Shown piece by piece: positions 47,078-55,404 of a stretch of DNA of 64,000 bases. The stretch comes from Collinsella sp. AF25-2LB (GTDB taxonomy: Bacteria > Actinomycetota > Coriobacteriia > Coriobacteriales > Coriobacteriaceae). The notes beneath the pieces are model-generated. The model did no database searches and was not told the DNA's origin. It saw only the letters and a program-made list of their open reading frames with translations. The translations under genes were made by a program, and so were the position numbers. Numbering within the stretch: position 1 is the first letter of the stretch; each line of letters opens with the position of its first letter. Location: contig NZ_QRUF01000007.1 of the NCBI RefSeq assembly GCF_003458415.1, forward strand, positions 42,083 through 106,082, written 5' to 3'.

Positions 47078-48538
47078 TTAGAAACCCTGGCCGTAGCCCT
47101 GGCCCTGGCCCTGCTGGCCTAGCAGCTCCTCCAGGTACTGGCGCAGCTGCTCGTCGGTAATACCGCCGTTGCCGGTGTCGGTCGAACTGTCGTCCTGCTG
47201 CTGGTTCTGCAGCTCCTCGTCAGAGCCCAGCTCGACGGTGACCTTCTTCTCGTCCTTACCGCGCATAAGCGAGATCTCGACCTTCTCGCCCACCTCGTGG
47301 CTGCGCAGCGCGATGATCAGGCCATCGGCGCTCGTGATTTCGTCGTCGCCCAGCTTGGTGATGACGTCGCCCTCCTGAATGCCGGCCTTGGCAGCAGGAC
47401 CGTCCTCGACGACGCTCGCCACATACGCGCCGCTATCGGTGCTCAGCTTGTTGGTGCGGGCGTTGAGCGCATTGACGCTCGAAAGCGTAGCGCCCATGTA
47501 CGGATGCACCGGCGTCTTGCCGTCGATAATCTGGTCGGCAATGTTCTTGGCGTAGTTAACGGGAATAGCAAAGCCCACGCCTGAGCTGGAGCCCGAGTAG
47601 CTCTCGATGAGCGAGTTGATACCCACCAGCTCGCCATTGTCGTTGACGAGCGCGCCGCCGGAGTTGCCCGGGTTGATGGCGGCATCGGTCTGGATCATGT
47701 TGGCATAGATGGTGTTACCGCTGGTAGAGCTCATGGCCGTGGAGCGGTAGAGCGCCGACACAATGCCCGTGGAGACAGACTGCTCGTTGCCAAACGGCGA
47801 GCCGATCGCCATAACCCACTCTCCCACGTTGAGCTTGGAGGAATCACCAATCTCGATTGGCGTGAGCTTGGAGGCGTCGGCGTCCTTGAGCTTGATGACG
47901 GCCAGGTCGCTCGAGGCATCGTTGCCCACGAACTCAGCCTCGTAGGTGGTGCCGTCGTCCATGGTCACCACGTACTGGTCGTAACCATCGACCACGTGGT
48001 TGTTGGTGAGGATGTGGCCCTCGGTATCGAGCACGACGCCCGAACCGACGCTGCCCGAGCTATCCGACTCATCAGCAGACTGCGAAAGCGAGCCATTCTG
48101 GCTGCCGCTCGAAGTGGCGGTAATGGAAACGACGGAGGGCAGGGCCTTAGCAGAAACGGCCTCGGCCAGCGTGGTGTCCTCGGAGTCAATGGTGATCTTT
48201 TGCGTCGACGAACCCGAAGCACCCGCCGTCACGGCATTCTTGCCACCACCGATATCGAGCGTGCCGCTCATAATGAGCGCAATGACCAGCAGGGCTCCGC
48301 AGGCACAGCCGGCAAGCGCCGTAATAAAGATCGGCAGCTTTTTGGTCTTGGTCTTGACCACCGTGTGCTTGTTCACGACCTGCTGGCCACCCAGCGGCTT
48401 GCCGGTCTGCGTGTCGTAGGCCTGCACGTAGGGAATGTTACTGCCGGCAGGCGTCGACTCCACCTGCACACGCGGCTGCTGCTGGGTCTCGCCGGCGTTG
48501 CCCGCATCCTGGGGACGCTGGGAATCGTACTCGCTCAT
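47078..48538 (-). CDS. htrA: HtrA/DegP-type serine protease, membrane-anchored
   Basis: 486 residues from ATG 48538 (MSEYDSQRPQDAGNAG), with AAAGGATCG upstream. A disordered cytosolic N terminus, one membrane helix (about 68-90), then the trypsin-like domain with His in LTNNHVVDG, Asp in SSDLAVIKL and Ser in NPGNSGGALV, and a single PDZ domain. The C-terminal tail is Gln/Gly-rich (GQQGQGQGYGQGF). Acts outside the membrane in protein quality control. A hairpin stands in the leader. Confidence 0.94.
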   Translation of the reverse strand: MSEYDSQRPQDAGNAGETQQQPRVQVESTPAGSNIPYVQAYDTQTGKPLGGQQVVNKHTVVKTKTKKLPIFITALAGCACGALLVIALIMSGTLDIGGGKNAVTAGASGSSTQKITIDSEDTTLAEAVSAKALPSVVSITATSSGSQNGSLSQSADESDSSGSVGSGVVLDTEGHILTNNHVVDGYDQYVVTMDDGTTYEAEFVGNDASSDLAVIKLKDADASKLTPIEIGDSSKLNVGEWVMAIGSPFGNEQSVSTGIVSALYRSTAMSSTSGNTIYANMIQTDAAINPGNSGGALVNDNGELVGINSLIESYSGSSSGVGFAIPVNYAKNIADQIIDGKTPVHPYMGATLSSVNALNARTNKLSTDSGAYVASVVEDGPAAKAGIQEGDVITKLGDDEITSADGLIIALRSHEVGEKVEISLMRGKDEKKVTVELGSDEELQNQQQDDSSTDTGNGGITDEQLRQYLEELLGQQGQGQGYGQGF

Positions 48539-48567
48539 GGCTGCGATCCTTTCGTCAAATAACCAAA

Positions 48568-48591
48568 GGCCCGCCAAACATGTGGCGGGCC
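48568..48591 (-). other. Hairpin in the htrA leader
   Basis: GGCCCGCCA-aacatg-TGGCGGGCC, followed on the minus strand by TTTGGTTATTT. It is 30 bases upstream of the htrA start; it may end the upstream transcript or attenuate htrA. Confidence 0.55.
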
Positions 48592-48709
48592 ATCATTGTT
48601 CACGTTGAGTTGTACCCCAATATGCGGGCGCAAGTGTATGAGAACGCAATCTTTTAGGAAGGCTTAAGTTCTGCCGCAGACCCGAAAGGAATCCGTACCT
48701 GCGTCAAAA

Positions 48710-48742
48710 CCACCACAAAAGTGCCTGTCCCCTTTGTGGTGG
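48710..48742. repeat. REP-like palindrome, family 1
   Basis: CCACCACAAA ... TTTGTGGTGG with GTGCCTGTCCCC in the loop, directly downstream of the response-regulator stop. Confidence 0.75.
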
Positions 48743-48746
48743 AAAT

Positions 48747-49409
48747 CTAGTCTTTAAACAGATAGCCCACGCCGCGGACGGTGGTGATGTGCGCCGCGAT
48801 CTGCGGACCCACCTTGGAGCGGATGCGTCGAATGTGCACGTCGACGGTGCGCGTGCCGCCGCAGTACTCAAAGCCCCATACGCGGTGCAGCAGCACCTCG
48901 CGGCTGTAGGCGCGGTTGGGGTGCGTCGCCAAAAAGCTCAGCAGCGAGTACTCCATCAGCGTCAGGTCGATGGGCTCGTTATCGAGCGTCACCTGGTAGG
49001 TGGCCAAGTTGATCTCGAGGTTATCGATGTTGAGCACATCGTCGGCGGCGACGGTCTCCTCCTCGCCCATCAGGCGCTGCGCACGAGACTTAAGCTCGTT
49101 GGGCGTCGCCGTGGGGCATACAAAGTCGGCATGCGCGTGATTGGGCAGGCGCAGGGTGCCGAGCGCCTCGTCGTCAACGATCACCAGCATGGGGACGCCG
49201 CCGCGGTCGTCGAGCCACTTGGCAATCTGATCGATGCGGTCACTGCGGATGCCATCGGAATCGAGGATCAGCAGGTCAAAGTCGTGCGCCGCAGTCGGCG
49301 AATCGGGGGTTGCCAAGCTCACCTCGACACCCAGAGTGGTCGTCAAGCTGCGGGCAAACTCGTGGAAGCGCGTCGTGCGCGCCATGAACAGGGCACTCTT
49401 TTCGGACAT
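48747..49409 (-). CDS. Orphan OmpR-type response regulator with atypical receiver
   Basis: 220 residues from ATG 49409, with GGAGG upstream. The C-terminal half is a complete winged helix (LTLMEYSLLSFLATHPNRAYSREVLLHRVWGF in outline, then VDVHIRRIRSKVG and TVRGVGYLF). The receiver lacks the strand-1 acidic pair and keeps only the strand-3 Asp (LLILDSDG); the conserved Lys is also not apparent. No kinase gene is adjacent. Place directly after glnA resembles actinobacterial GlnR, but identity is an inference. Confidence 0.8.
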   Translation of the reverse strand: MSEKSALFMARTTRFHEFARSLTTTLGVEVSLATPDSPTAAHDFDLLILDSDGIRSDRIDQIAKWLDDRGGVPMLVIVDDEALGTLRLPNHAHADFVCPTATPNELKSRAQRLMGEEETVAADDVLNIDNLEINLATYQVTLDNEPIDLTLMEYSLLSFLATHPNRAYSREVLLHRVWGFEYCGGTRTVDVHIRRIRSKVGPQIAAHITTVRGVGYLFKD

Positions 49410-49459
49410 ATCGGCCTCCAAAGAAATGAGCTCAATCGTACTGGAACAAGCCAGCACGA

Positions 49460-50797
49460 TTAGGAGTTCGCCAGGTAGTGCTTGATCTCCCACTCGGTGA
49501 TCGTAGACTCAAACTTATGCCACTCGTCGCGTTTCTTTTTGAGGAAGAAGCTGTGGATGTGCTCGCCGAGGGCATCCTTCATAAACTGCGAGTCCTCAAA
49601 CACGTCGAGCGCCTCTTTGAGCGAGCGCGGTAGCGGCGTGTAGCCGGCCTCAACCATCTGACGGTCGGTGAGCTTGAGCGTCTCGGCCGTGGCCTCGGGC
49701 GGGAGCTCCAGCTTGCGCTCGATGCCGTCCAGACCAGCCGCCAGCGTGACGGCGTTGACCAGGTACGGGTTGGCCATGGGGTCGGGGCTGCGAAGCTCGA
49801 TGCGCGTGGACAGCTGCTTGCCGGGCTTGTAGACCGGAATGCGGACCATGCTCGCGCGGTTGCGCAGGCCCCACGTGGCGTACTGCGGCACGGAGTCGCC
49901 GCCTGTGGTGATGCGCTTGTACGAGTTGACCGTGGGGTTGGTGATGGCGCTAATCTCGCGGGCATGCGCCAGGATGCCGGCCATGTAGTGCTTGGCGATA
50001 TCGGAGAGGTGGTACTTCTCGTCGTCCTCGCCCCAAAAGACGTTGTTGCCGTCGTGGTCGAATAGCGACTGGCACAGGAACATAGCGCTGCCGTCCTCGC
50101 CCGCCAACGGCTTGGGCATAAAGGAGGCGTGGCAACCGCTCTCGTAGGCCTGCTGCTTAATGATGAGTTTGGCCGTGGTGATGGCGTCGGACATGCTCAG
50201 GGCCTCGGCGTGGCGCAGGCTCATGCCGTGCTGCGAGCGGCCGGCAGCGTGGAAGGTGTACTCCACGGGCACGGACATCTTCTCGAGCGTGAGAACCGTG
50301 TTGCGGCGCAGGTCGCGGGCGGCATCGCTCACCGAAAGATCGAAGTAGCCCACGTTGTCGAGCGGCTCGGGCGTGTGCTCGTCGGGGAAGTAGTAATACT
50401 CCAGCTCGGCACCCACGTTGAGCAGATAGCCAGCCTTCTCGGCCTTGCGGAACATGCGGCGCAGGGCATCGCGTGGATCGCCGGCAAAGGGCTTGCAATC
50501 GGGAGTGCACACGTCGCAGAACACGCGGGCGACGCCGTTGTGGCTCGGGCGCCACGGCAGGATCTGGAAGGTCGAAGCATCGGGAAACGCCAGCATGTCG
50601 GCTTCCTCGGGCGTGGCAAAGCCCTCGATGGCGGAGCCGTCAAAGCCAATACCCTCCTCAAAAGCGACCTCGAGGTCCTCGGGGCTAATGGCAAAGTTCT
50701 TGAGGCGGCCGAGAATGTCGACAAACCACAGACGCACAAAGCGGATGTCACGCTGCTCTACGGAGCGGAGTACGTAATCGATGTTCTGCTGGTTCAT
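49460..50797 (-). CDS. glnA: Glutamine synthetase type I
   Basis: 445 residues, the short GSI-alpha form. Blocks RFVRLWFVDILGRLKNF, GIGFDGSAIEGF, AELEYYYFPD, GRSQHGMSLRHAEALS, NPTVNSYKRI and RIELRSPDPMANPYL are canonical, including the metal-binding Glu/His residues. The adenylylation-loop Tyr text NLYDLP-type is absent, as usual for GSI-alpha. It makes glutamine from glutamate, ammonia and ATP. The following orphan regulator suggests nitrogen control. Confidence 0.96.
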   Translation of the reverse strand: MNQQNIDYVLRSVEQRDIRFVRLWFVDILGRLKNFAISPEDLEVAFEEGIGFDGSAIEGFATPEEADMLAFPDASTFQILPWRPSHNGVARVFCDVCTPDCKPFAGDPRDALRRMFRKAEKAGYLLNVGAELEYYYFPDEHTPEPLDNVGYFDLSVSDAARDLRRNTVLTLEKMSVPVEYTFHAAGRSQHGMSLRHAEALSMSDAITTAKLIIKQQAYESGCHASFMPKPLAGEDGSAMFLCQSLFDHDGNNVFWGEDDEKYHLSDIAKHYMAGILAHAREISAITNPTVNSYKRITTGGDSVPQYATWGLRNRASMVRIPVYKPGKQLSTRIELRSPDPMANPYLVNAVTLAAGLDGIERKLELPPEATAETLKLTDRQMVEAGYTPLPRSLKEALDVFEDSQFMKDALGEHIHSFFLKKKRDEWHKFESTITEWEIKHYLANS

Positions 50798-50931
50798 GTC
50801 GCTCCCCTTTCTTTCGGGCGGGTTTCGACTGGTCTATATCGCAGATACTATCGCAGAAAAATGTTTCCGCAGGGTTAAAGCGTATCAAGCGCTCAAAAAA
50901 CGTGCGCGAACAGGCAGTTGCGAACGAGCGG

Positions 50932-51303
50932 CTAGCGTTCAGATTCGGAGACAATTTGTCTACAGGCTCGTTCCAGCGTAGGGAACTCCATCGTCACTGC
51001 ATCCCAAACAACCGAGCGGTCGACATTGCCGTAATCATGCGCAAGATAATTTCTCATGCCGATAATTCCACGCCATTCGATTTCGGGATGAAGCCGCTGC
51101 GAGCGTTCCGACAATTTGCCCGCTTCTTCCGTTACCCTAAGCGCACACATCAAAAGGGAGTCCGCCAACGCCCTCGTCCGCACGTCATTCGCATGCAGAA
51201 ACTGGTCCTCGGTGATATCAAAAACCTTGATGCGCTCGTTCGTTTCAGAAATGGCATCCAAAACCTCTTGGGCGCGAAGGCTGTCTGACTTACGCGCGAT
51301 CAT
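50932..51303 (-). CDS. hepT: HepT-like HEPN ribonuclease toxin
   Basis: 123 residues, a DUF86/HEPN fold. The active motif R-x4-6-H-x-Y is seen as RNYLAHDYG near residue 83. It starts inside the preceding nucleotidyltransferase gene (14-base overlap), as in HepT-MntA type VII modules. The toxin would be an RNase inactivated by nucleotidylation of the Tyr in its motif. Confidence 0.85.
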   Translation of the reverse strand: MIARKSDSLRAQEVLDAISETNERIKVFDITEDQFLHANDVRTRALADSLLMCALRVTEEAGKLSERSQRLHPEIEWRGIIGMRNYLAHDYGNVDRSVVWDAVTMEFPTLERACRQIVSESER

Positions 51304-51784
51304 AAAGGATCACTCCTTCGCGCTCGATTACCGCGGCAAGATCGTCATCAAGATGATCACTAGAGACGAGATCAACCTGCCTCCCGGTTTCTTTGCGCAC
51401 CGCCTCACCAAATGCCGACAGCGCGAAAAGACCAAAGCCCCGCTCGCGATCGACTTCGAGGCGCAAGTCAATATCACTATCGGCATGCGCCTCGCCACGG
51501 GCATACGAACCAAAAAGAATCACGGTTTTGATGGCGGGAATCGAGCTGGCCGCCTCGCGGACGGCGGACTCAATCTGGGCAGTATCCAAAATGCCCGCCG
51601 CGGCGCTTTCGCTCGCAGAGCTTTTACCGAGTGAAGGAACAAACGGCAGAGAGCGTTCGCGCAGCATCTGCCTCATAAACATATTGACCGCAACAGACGA
51701 AGTCATGCCAAGCTCTTCGCACAGTTCGGCAAATGAGTCTTTAATTGACGAGTCCACTCGCACACTCAGCACAGACGCAGCCAT
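51290..51784 (-). CDS. RelB/DinJ-like domain fused to an MntA-like nucleotidyltransferase
   Basis: 164 residues after AGGAGGTATCC. Residues 1-50 (VLSVRVDSSIKDSFAELCEELG ... NMFMRQMLRERSLPFVP in parts) match the ribbon-helix-helix fold of RelB/DinJ antitoxins. Residues about 75-164 are a minimal nucleotidyltransferase with ILFGSYARGEAHADSDIDL, the GS-x10-DxD motif of MntA. Antitoxin of the downstream HepT. The added DNA-binding domain would allow the antitoxin to repress its own operon, which free MntA proteins do not contain. Confidence 0.8.
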   Translation of the reverse strand: MAASVLSVRVDSSIKDSFAELCEELGMTSSVAVNMFMRQMLRERSLPFVPSLGKSSASESAAAGILDTAQIESAVREAASSIPAIKTVILFGSYARGEAHADSDIDLRLEVDRERGFGLFALSAFGEAVRKETGRQVDLVSSDHLDDDLAAVIEREGVILYDRA

Positions 51785-51826
51785 GGATACCTCCTGTATG
51801 ACATTGTCTATATATTATCACACAGA

Positions 51827-52849
51827 CTAGCGCGAGGTCGATGCGCGATGTTCGATGTGGCCGGGGATCTCGATGCGCTTGGGGGCGAGCTTTGCGGCCT
51901 CGCCCACGGTGGTGGTAACAACATCGATGCGCTCGGACAGGCGCTCGACTACGCGCTCGGCAATGGTAAGGGTGTCTTGCGCTGCCGTGGTCACGCCGCC
52001 AAAGAGCACGTGATTCCAGGGATAGTCGTCAAACGTTGCGATCTTGAGACCCGCCGGCAGCGAGGGACCAAGCTGCGCCAGCGCCTCGGTCAGACGCAGG
52101 AAAACCAGGCCGTTGACGGCAATGAGGCCGAGCTTTTTGCCTGCATAGCCGCGGATGGTCTCGTCCAAGCGACCGACGCCCGTGGCGCCACCGTCGGCCA
52201 GGGTGACGACCTCGCCCGCAAGGCCGCGGCGCGAAAGCTCGTCGGCAAAGGCCTCGGCGCGCTCTCGACGCACGGGGCTATCGTCGCTTGCCTCGGTGAG
52301 CAGGCACAGACGCTCGCTGCCCGCAGCGGCGAGCTCGTCTACCAAGCCGGCGACGAGCTCACGGTTGTTAGATGTCACCAGATCGACACCGCCGTCGGCA
52401 ACATCGCGGTCGAGCAGCACAACGGGCAGACGTCCCGCTGCCGCGACGATCGCCTCGTCATTGCCTCCGCAGGTGTTGACGACCAGGCCGTCCACGCCGG
52501 CATCGATAAGTCTGGTGAGCGACTCCGCTTCCTTAGCGGGGTCGTTGCCGCTAATGGCCGTCATGAGCGAGCAGCCGCGCGCCGCGGCGCTGGCGGAAAG
52601 GCCCTCGAGCATGGCGCTCGAGAACGGGTTGGCGATGTCAGCCAGAATCACACCGATGAGGTTCGTACGCGAGCTGCGCAGATTGCGCGCGGCGGCACGT
52701 GGGCGATAGCCGGTGCGTTCGATAACCGCTGCGATGCGAGCGCGGGTTTCCTCGGTCATTTGCCCGGGGCGGTTGTTGAGATAGCGCGAGACCGTGGCCG
52801 GGCTCACGCCCGCCTCGGCGGCAATGTCCTTGATTCTCATCTGCGCCAT
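51827..52849 (-). CDS. LacI-family repressor of the ketodeoxygluconate locus
   Basis: 340 residues from ATG 52849 (MAQMRIKDIAAEAGVSPATVSRYL). The helix-turn-helix and hinge (AARNLRSSRTNLIGVI) are standard, followed by a periplasmic-binding-protein-like ligand domain (NPFSSAMLEGL, VDGLVVNT). It is divergent from kdgK, whose promoter has operators of the CGAAACCGATTTCG type. Effector likely a sugar acid such as KDG, by context only. Confidence 0.88.
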   Translation of the reverse strand: MAQMRIKDIAAEAGVSPATVSRYLNNRPGQMTEETRARIAAVIERTGYRPRAAARNLRSSRTNLIGVILADIANPFSSAMLEGLSASAAARGCSLMTAISGNDPAKEAESLTRLIDAGVDGLVVNTCGGNDEAIVAAAGRLPVVLLDRDVADGGVDLVTSNNRELVAGLVDELAAAGSERLCLLTEASDDSPVRRERAEAFADELSRRGLAGEVVTLADGGATGVGRLDETIRGYAGKKLGLIAVNGLVFLRLTEALAQLGPSLPAGLKIATFDDYPWNHVLFGGVTTAAQDTLTIAERVVERLSERIDVVTTTVGEAAKLAPKRIEIPGHIEHRASTSR

Positions 52850-52934
52850 AGCGCACCCCGTTTCCCAATTGTCGGCGATCTGAGCCATTTTAGGCATTTT
52901 TTAAAAATCTCGGTTGCAAAACGCTGTAGGTGAG

Positions 52935-52979
52935 TATACTACAACTCGAAACGAAACCGATTTCGTAAACCGATTTCGG
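52935..52979 (+). promoter_or_regulatory. kdgK promoter with LacI-type operators
   Basis: -10 box TATACT (52935-52940); operator CGAAACCGATTTCG (52952-52965) at the start of transcription and a second half-site AAACCGATTTCGG (52967-52979). The same -10 and operator occur at 56310-56339. Confidence 0.7.
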
Positions 52980-52982
52980 CAA

Positions 52983-53040
52983 GCGTTGGCACGCAGGTGC
53001 AAAGACGCACCCTACCGTCTTGGCACCTGCGTGCCAACGC
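52983..53040 (+). ncRNA. Element A1: 18-bp hairpin with conserved loop in the kdgK leader
   Basis: Stem GCGTTGGCACGCAGGTGC / GCACCTGCGTGCCAACGC (perfect) around the loop AAGACGCACCCTACCGTCTTG, itself capped by AAGAC/GTCTT. A second copy (56344-56401) shares 20 of 22 loop bases, but its stem has different sequence and remains paired. Lies between promoter and ribosome-binding site. Confidence 0.65.
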
Positions 53041-53082
53041 CATATCAAAGGTGTACGCACGAGTAAAAGGAGCTGCGCGACC

Positions 53083-54117
53083 ATGGGTAAAACGGTTCTT
53101 ACCTTCGGCGAGATCATGATGAGACTCTCGCCCAAAGACCACCTGCGTATTGAGCAGGCAACCGAGTTTGACGTCCGCTACGGCGGCGCCGAGGCCAACA
53201 CCGCGCTTTCCCTGGCCTACCAGGGCGACAAGGCCGCTTACGTCTCCGTTGTCCCGGCCAACCGTCTGGGCGAGTGCGCCCTGCGTTCGCTGAAGGCCTA
53301 CGACGTCGACACCACGCGCGTCGTGCGTCGGGGCGACCGCCTTGGCTCCTATGTGTTTGAGGTCGGTGCCTCGCAGCGCGGCAACGGTTGCGTCTACGAC
53401 CGCAAGTACTCTGCCATCAACATGGCCAAGCGCGACGTCTTTGACTGGGACGAGATCCTCAAGGGCATCGATGTCTTCTATTTCTCCGGCGTGACCCCCG
53501 CCGTCTCCGATGAGATGGCCGCCGCCTGCAAGGATGCGCTCGCCGCCTGCCGCGCCAAGGGCATCACCACCGTGTGTGACGTGAACTATCGCGGCAAGAT
53601 GTGGTCGCCCGAGAAGTCGCAGGCCACCATGAAGGAACTCCTGCCGCTCGTCGACATCTGCATCGCCAACGACGAGGATGCGCCTGCCGGCCTTGGCATG
53701 ACCTGCGTCTCTGGCTCCCTTTCCCACGGCATCGAGGAGCGCGACACCTACGTCGAGATGGCCCGCCAGATCTGCGCCGAGTACGGCTGCAAGAAGGTCG
53801 CCTCGGTCGTCCGCAACATCTCCTGCGTCGAGCGCTCCATCTGGATGGGCATGCTCTTTGACGCCGAGAGCGGCGAGCACTGGTTCTCCCCTGCTCACGA
53901 TGTACACGTGCTCGAGGGCGTTGCCGCTGGCGACGCTTTCAACGCCGGCCTCGTCCATGCCCTCATCAACGACTTTGACCCGCAGGCTGCCGTCAACTAC
54001 GCCATCGCGGCCTCGATCCTCAAGCTCACCATCAAGGGCGATTCCAACTTGGTGACCGCAGACGAGATCGCAGCCGTGGCATCAGCCGCCAACGGTGGCA
54101 CTCGCGTCGCACGCTAG
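53083..54117 (+). CDS. kdgK: 2-dehydro-3-deoxygluconokinase
   Basis: 344 residues from ATG 53083 (MGKTVLTFGEIMMRLSP), with AAAAGGAG upstream. PfkB signatures are YGGAEANTALSLAYQG near the N terminus and GVAAGDAFNAGLVHAL near the C terminus (catalytic Asp in AGDAF). It phosphorylates 2-keto-3-deoxygluconate to KDPG. Followed by kdgA after a hairpin and element B. Controlled by the LacI-type operator. Confidence 0.9.
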   Translation: MGKTVLTFGEIMMRLSPKDHLRIEQATEFDVRYGGAEANTALSLAYQGDKAAYVSVVPANRLGECALRSLKAYDVDTTRVVRRGDRLGSYVFEVGASQRGNGCVYDRKYSAINMAKRDVFDWDEILKGIDVFYFSGVTPAVSDEMAAACKDALAACRAKGITTVCDVNYRGKMWSPEKSQATMKELLPLVDICIANDEDAPAGLGMTCVSGSLSHGIEERDTYVEMARQICAEYGCKKVASVVRNISCVERSIWMGMLFDAESGEHWFSPAHDVHVLEGVAAGDAFNAGLVHALINDFDPQAAVNYAIAASILKLTIKGDSNLVTADEIAAVASAANGGTRVAR

Positions 54118-54132
54118 TCCGTCTCCATTCCG

Positions 54133-54170
54133 CGGGCCGCAGCTTTCCAATCCCATACCCCTGCGGCCCG
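54133..54170 (+). other. Hairpin after kdgK
   Basis: CGGGCCGCAG / CTGCGGCCCG. No T run; could slow transcription or protect the kdgK end. Confidence 0.5.
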
Positions 54171-54190
54171 CTCCCCGATTCCTCCGGCCG

Positions 54191-54320
54191 GGCAAAACCA
54201 CCAGTCCCATTCCGGTTTTGCCTGGCATTTCCTACATGACTGGTCGAGCAGCCGGTTTTGGAATTGCTTGAACCCCAAGCAGTGCCTCCGATAACCAATC
54301 CAAAATCGGCTCCTGACCAG
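54191..54320 (+). ncRNA. Element B1: multi-stem structured leader of kdgA
   Basis: Stems: GGCAAAACC/GGTTTTGCC (54191-54199, 54214-54222), CTGGTC/GACCAG (54240-54245, 54315-54320), AGCCG.TTTTGGA pairing with TCCAAAA.CGGCT, and TGCTT/AAGCA. Loops AGTCCCATTCCGG, TTCCTA and CAGTGCCTCCGATAACC are identical in copy B2 (56422-56547), while the stems differ and covary. AGTC (54203-54206) can pair with GACT (54238-54241), a possible pseudoknot. Located 50 bases upstream of kdgA. Confidence 0.7.
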
Positions 54321-54370
54321 CACATTTGGCAATCACGCGCCCATGCGCGCCACACATCGAAAGGAACATC

Positions 54371-55012
54371 ATGTTCGATCAGTTCTACACCACGCTTGAG
54401 TCCCTGGGCATCGTGCCGGTCGTTGTGCTCGACAAGGTCGAGGACGCCGCTCCGCTCGCCCACGCCCTTATGGCAGCTGGCATGAAGTCCGCCGAGGTCA
54501 CCTTCCGCACCGCCTGCGCCGCCGAGTGCATCGCCGCTATGGCCGAGGCCGAGCCCGAGATGTGCGTTGGCGCCGGCACTGTCCTGACCGTCGAGCAGGT
54601 TGAGCAGGCCCGCGCAGCCGGTGCCAAGTTCATCGTCTCCCCGGGTTACAACGAGGACGTCGTGAAGCACTGCATCGACATCGACCTGCCCGTCCTTCCC
54701 GGCACCGTGACCCCCTCCGAGGTCACCGCAGCCGAGAACCTGGGCCTCAAGGTCACCAAGTTCTTCCCCGCGTCCCAGTATGGCGGCCTGAACACCATCA
54801 AGGCCCTCGCCGCTCCGTTTGTCGGTCACCGCTTTATGCCTACCGGCGGCGTGAGCACCGCCAACGTCGAGGAGTACCTGAGCTCCTCCGCCATCATCGC
54901 CTGCGGTGGCACCTGGATGGTCAAGCCGGCCCTGTTTGCCGACGGCGACTTCTCCAAGGTCGAGCAGATCGCCCGCGAGGCCATGGACGTCGTCAAGAAG
55001 GTCCGCGGCTAG
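54371..55012 (+). CDS. kdgA: 2-dehydro-3-deoxyphosphogluconate aldolase (KDPG aldolase)
   Basis: 213 residues from ATG 54371 (MFDQFYTTLESLGIVPVVVL), after AAAGGAAC. Class I aldolase of the KDPG/KHG family: the active Glu and Lys lie in AEVTFRTACA and VTKFFPASQYGG. It splits KDPG into pyruvate and glyceraldehyde 3-phosphate, completing uronate catabolism begun by kdgK. A terminator follows. Confidence 0.93.
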   Translation: MFDQFYTTLESLGIVPVVVLDKVEDAAPLAHALMAAGMKSAEVTFRTACAAECIAAMAEAEPEMCVGAGTVLTVEQVEQARAAGAKFIVSPGYNEDVVKHCIDIDLPVLPGTVTPSEVTAAENLGLKVTKFFPASQYGGLNTIKALAAPFVGHRFMPTGGVSTANVEEYLSSSAIIACGGTWMVKPALFADGDFSKVEQIAREAMDVVKKVRG

Positions 55013-55030
55013 GTTTAGCTCTCTATCGTG

Positions 55031-55067
55031 AAAGGGGGCGTGCCCTAGACCTCGCCCCCTTTCTTTT
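55031..55067 (+). terminator. kdgK-kdgA operon terminator
   Basis: AAAGGGGGCG ... CGCCCCCTTT, then TTCTTTT. Confidence 0.85.
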
Positions 55068-55068
55068 A

Positions 55069-55301
55069 AAGCGGCTCGGAAGCGCGCCGTTTCCGTCACG
55101 GACAAGAACCGAAAACGTCTTGTATGCTGATAGAACGTGACGGAAGCGACACGCCCCCGAGCCGCTTTGCCTACTCGGTTGGCAACCGCGCTCAACTGAG
55201 CCACTTCGACAAAAGCCGAGCCACCAAAACAGCTGCGGCGCCGTCTGGAGGAATGGACTCTTGCTTCCGGTCTTTTCCTCCAAGCAGCGCCGCAGCTTTT
55301 T
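55069..55301. repeat. Cluster of nested palindromes, no gene
   Basis: Outer AAGCGGCTCGG/CCGAGCCGCTT (55069-55079, 55157-55167), inner TTCCGTCAC/GTGACGGAA and ACAAGA/TCTTGT. Then a second structure, AGCTGCGGCGC/GCGCCGCAGCT with TGGAGGAA/TTCCTCCA inside (55231-55297), followed by TTTTT, which looks like a terminator in the plus direction. Confidence 0.6.
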
Positions 55302-55322
55302 CGTGCCCCGATGTGCCCCGTC

Positions 55323-55389
55323 ACTTGCGGTGGAATACGGACTGCCTACACCATCAGAGCCGCAAAACAATCCCTATTTCACCGCAACT
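55323..55389. repeat. REP-like palindrome, family 3
   Basis: ACTTGCGGTGGAATA ... TATTTCACCGCAACT, next to the GntR stop. Its partner is at 56167-56233. Confidence 0.75.
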
Positions 55390-55404
55390 AATGAAGGGGA
55401 CGAG

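Noticed and set aside
50798..50931. GlnR box upstream of glnA
   Set aside because: Only one GGAAAC-like half-site could be seen; not enough to support an operator.
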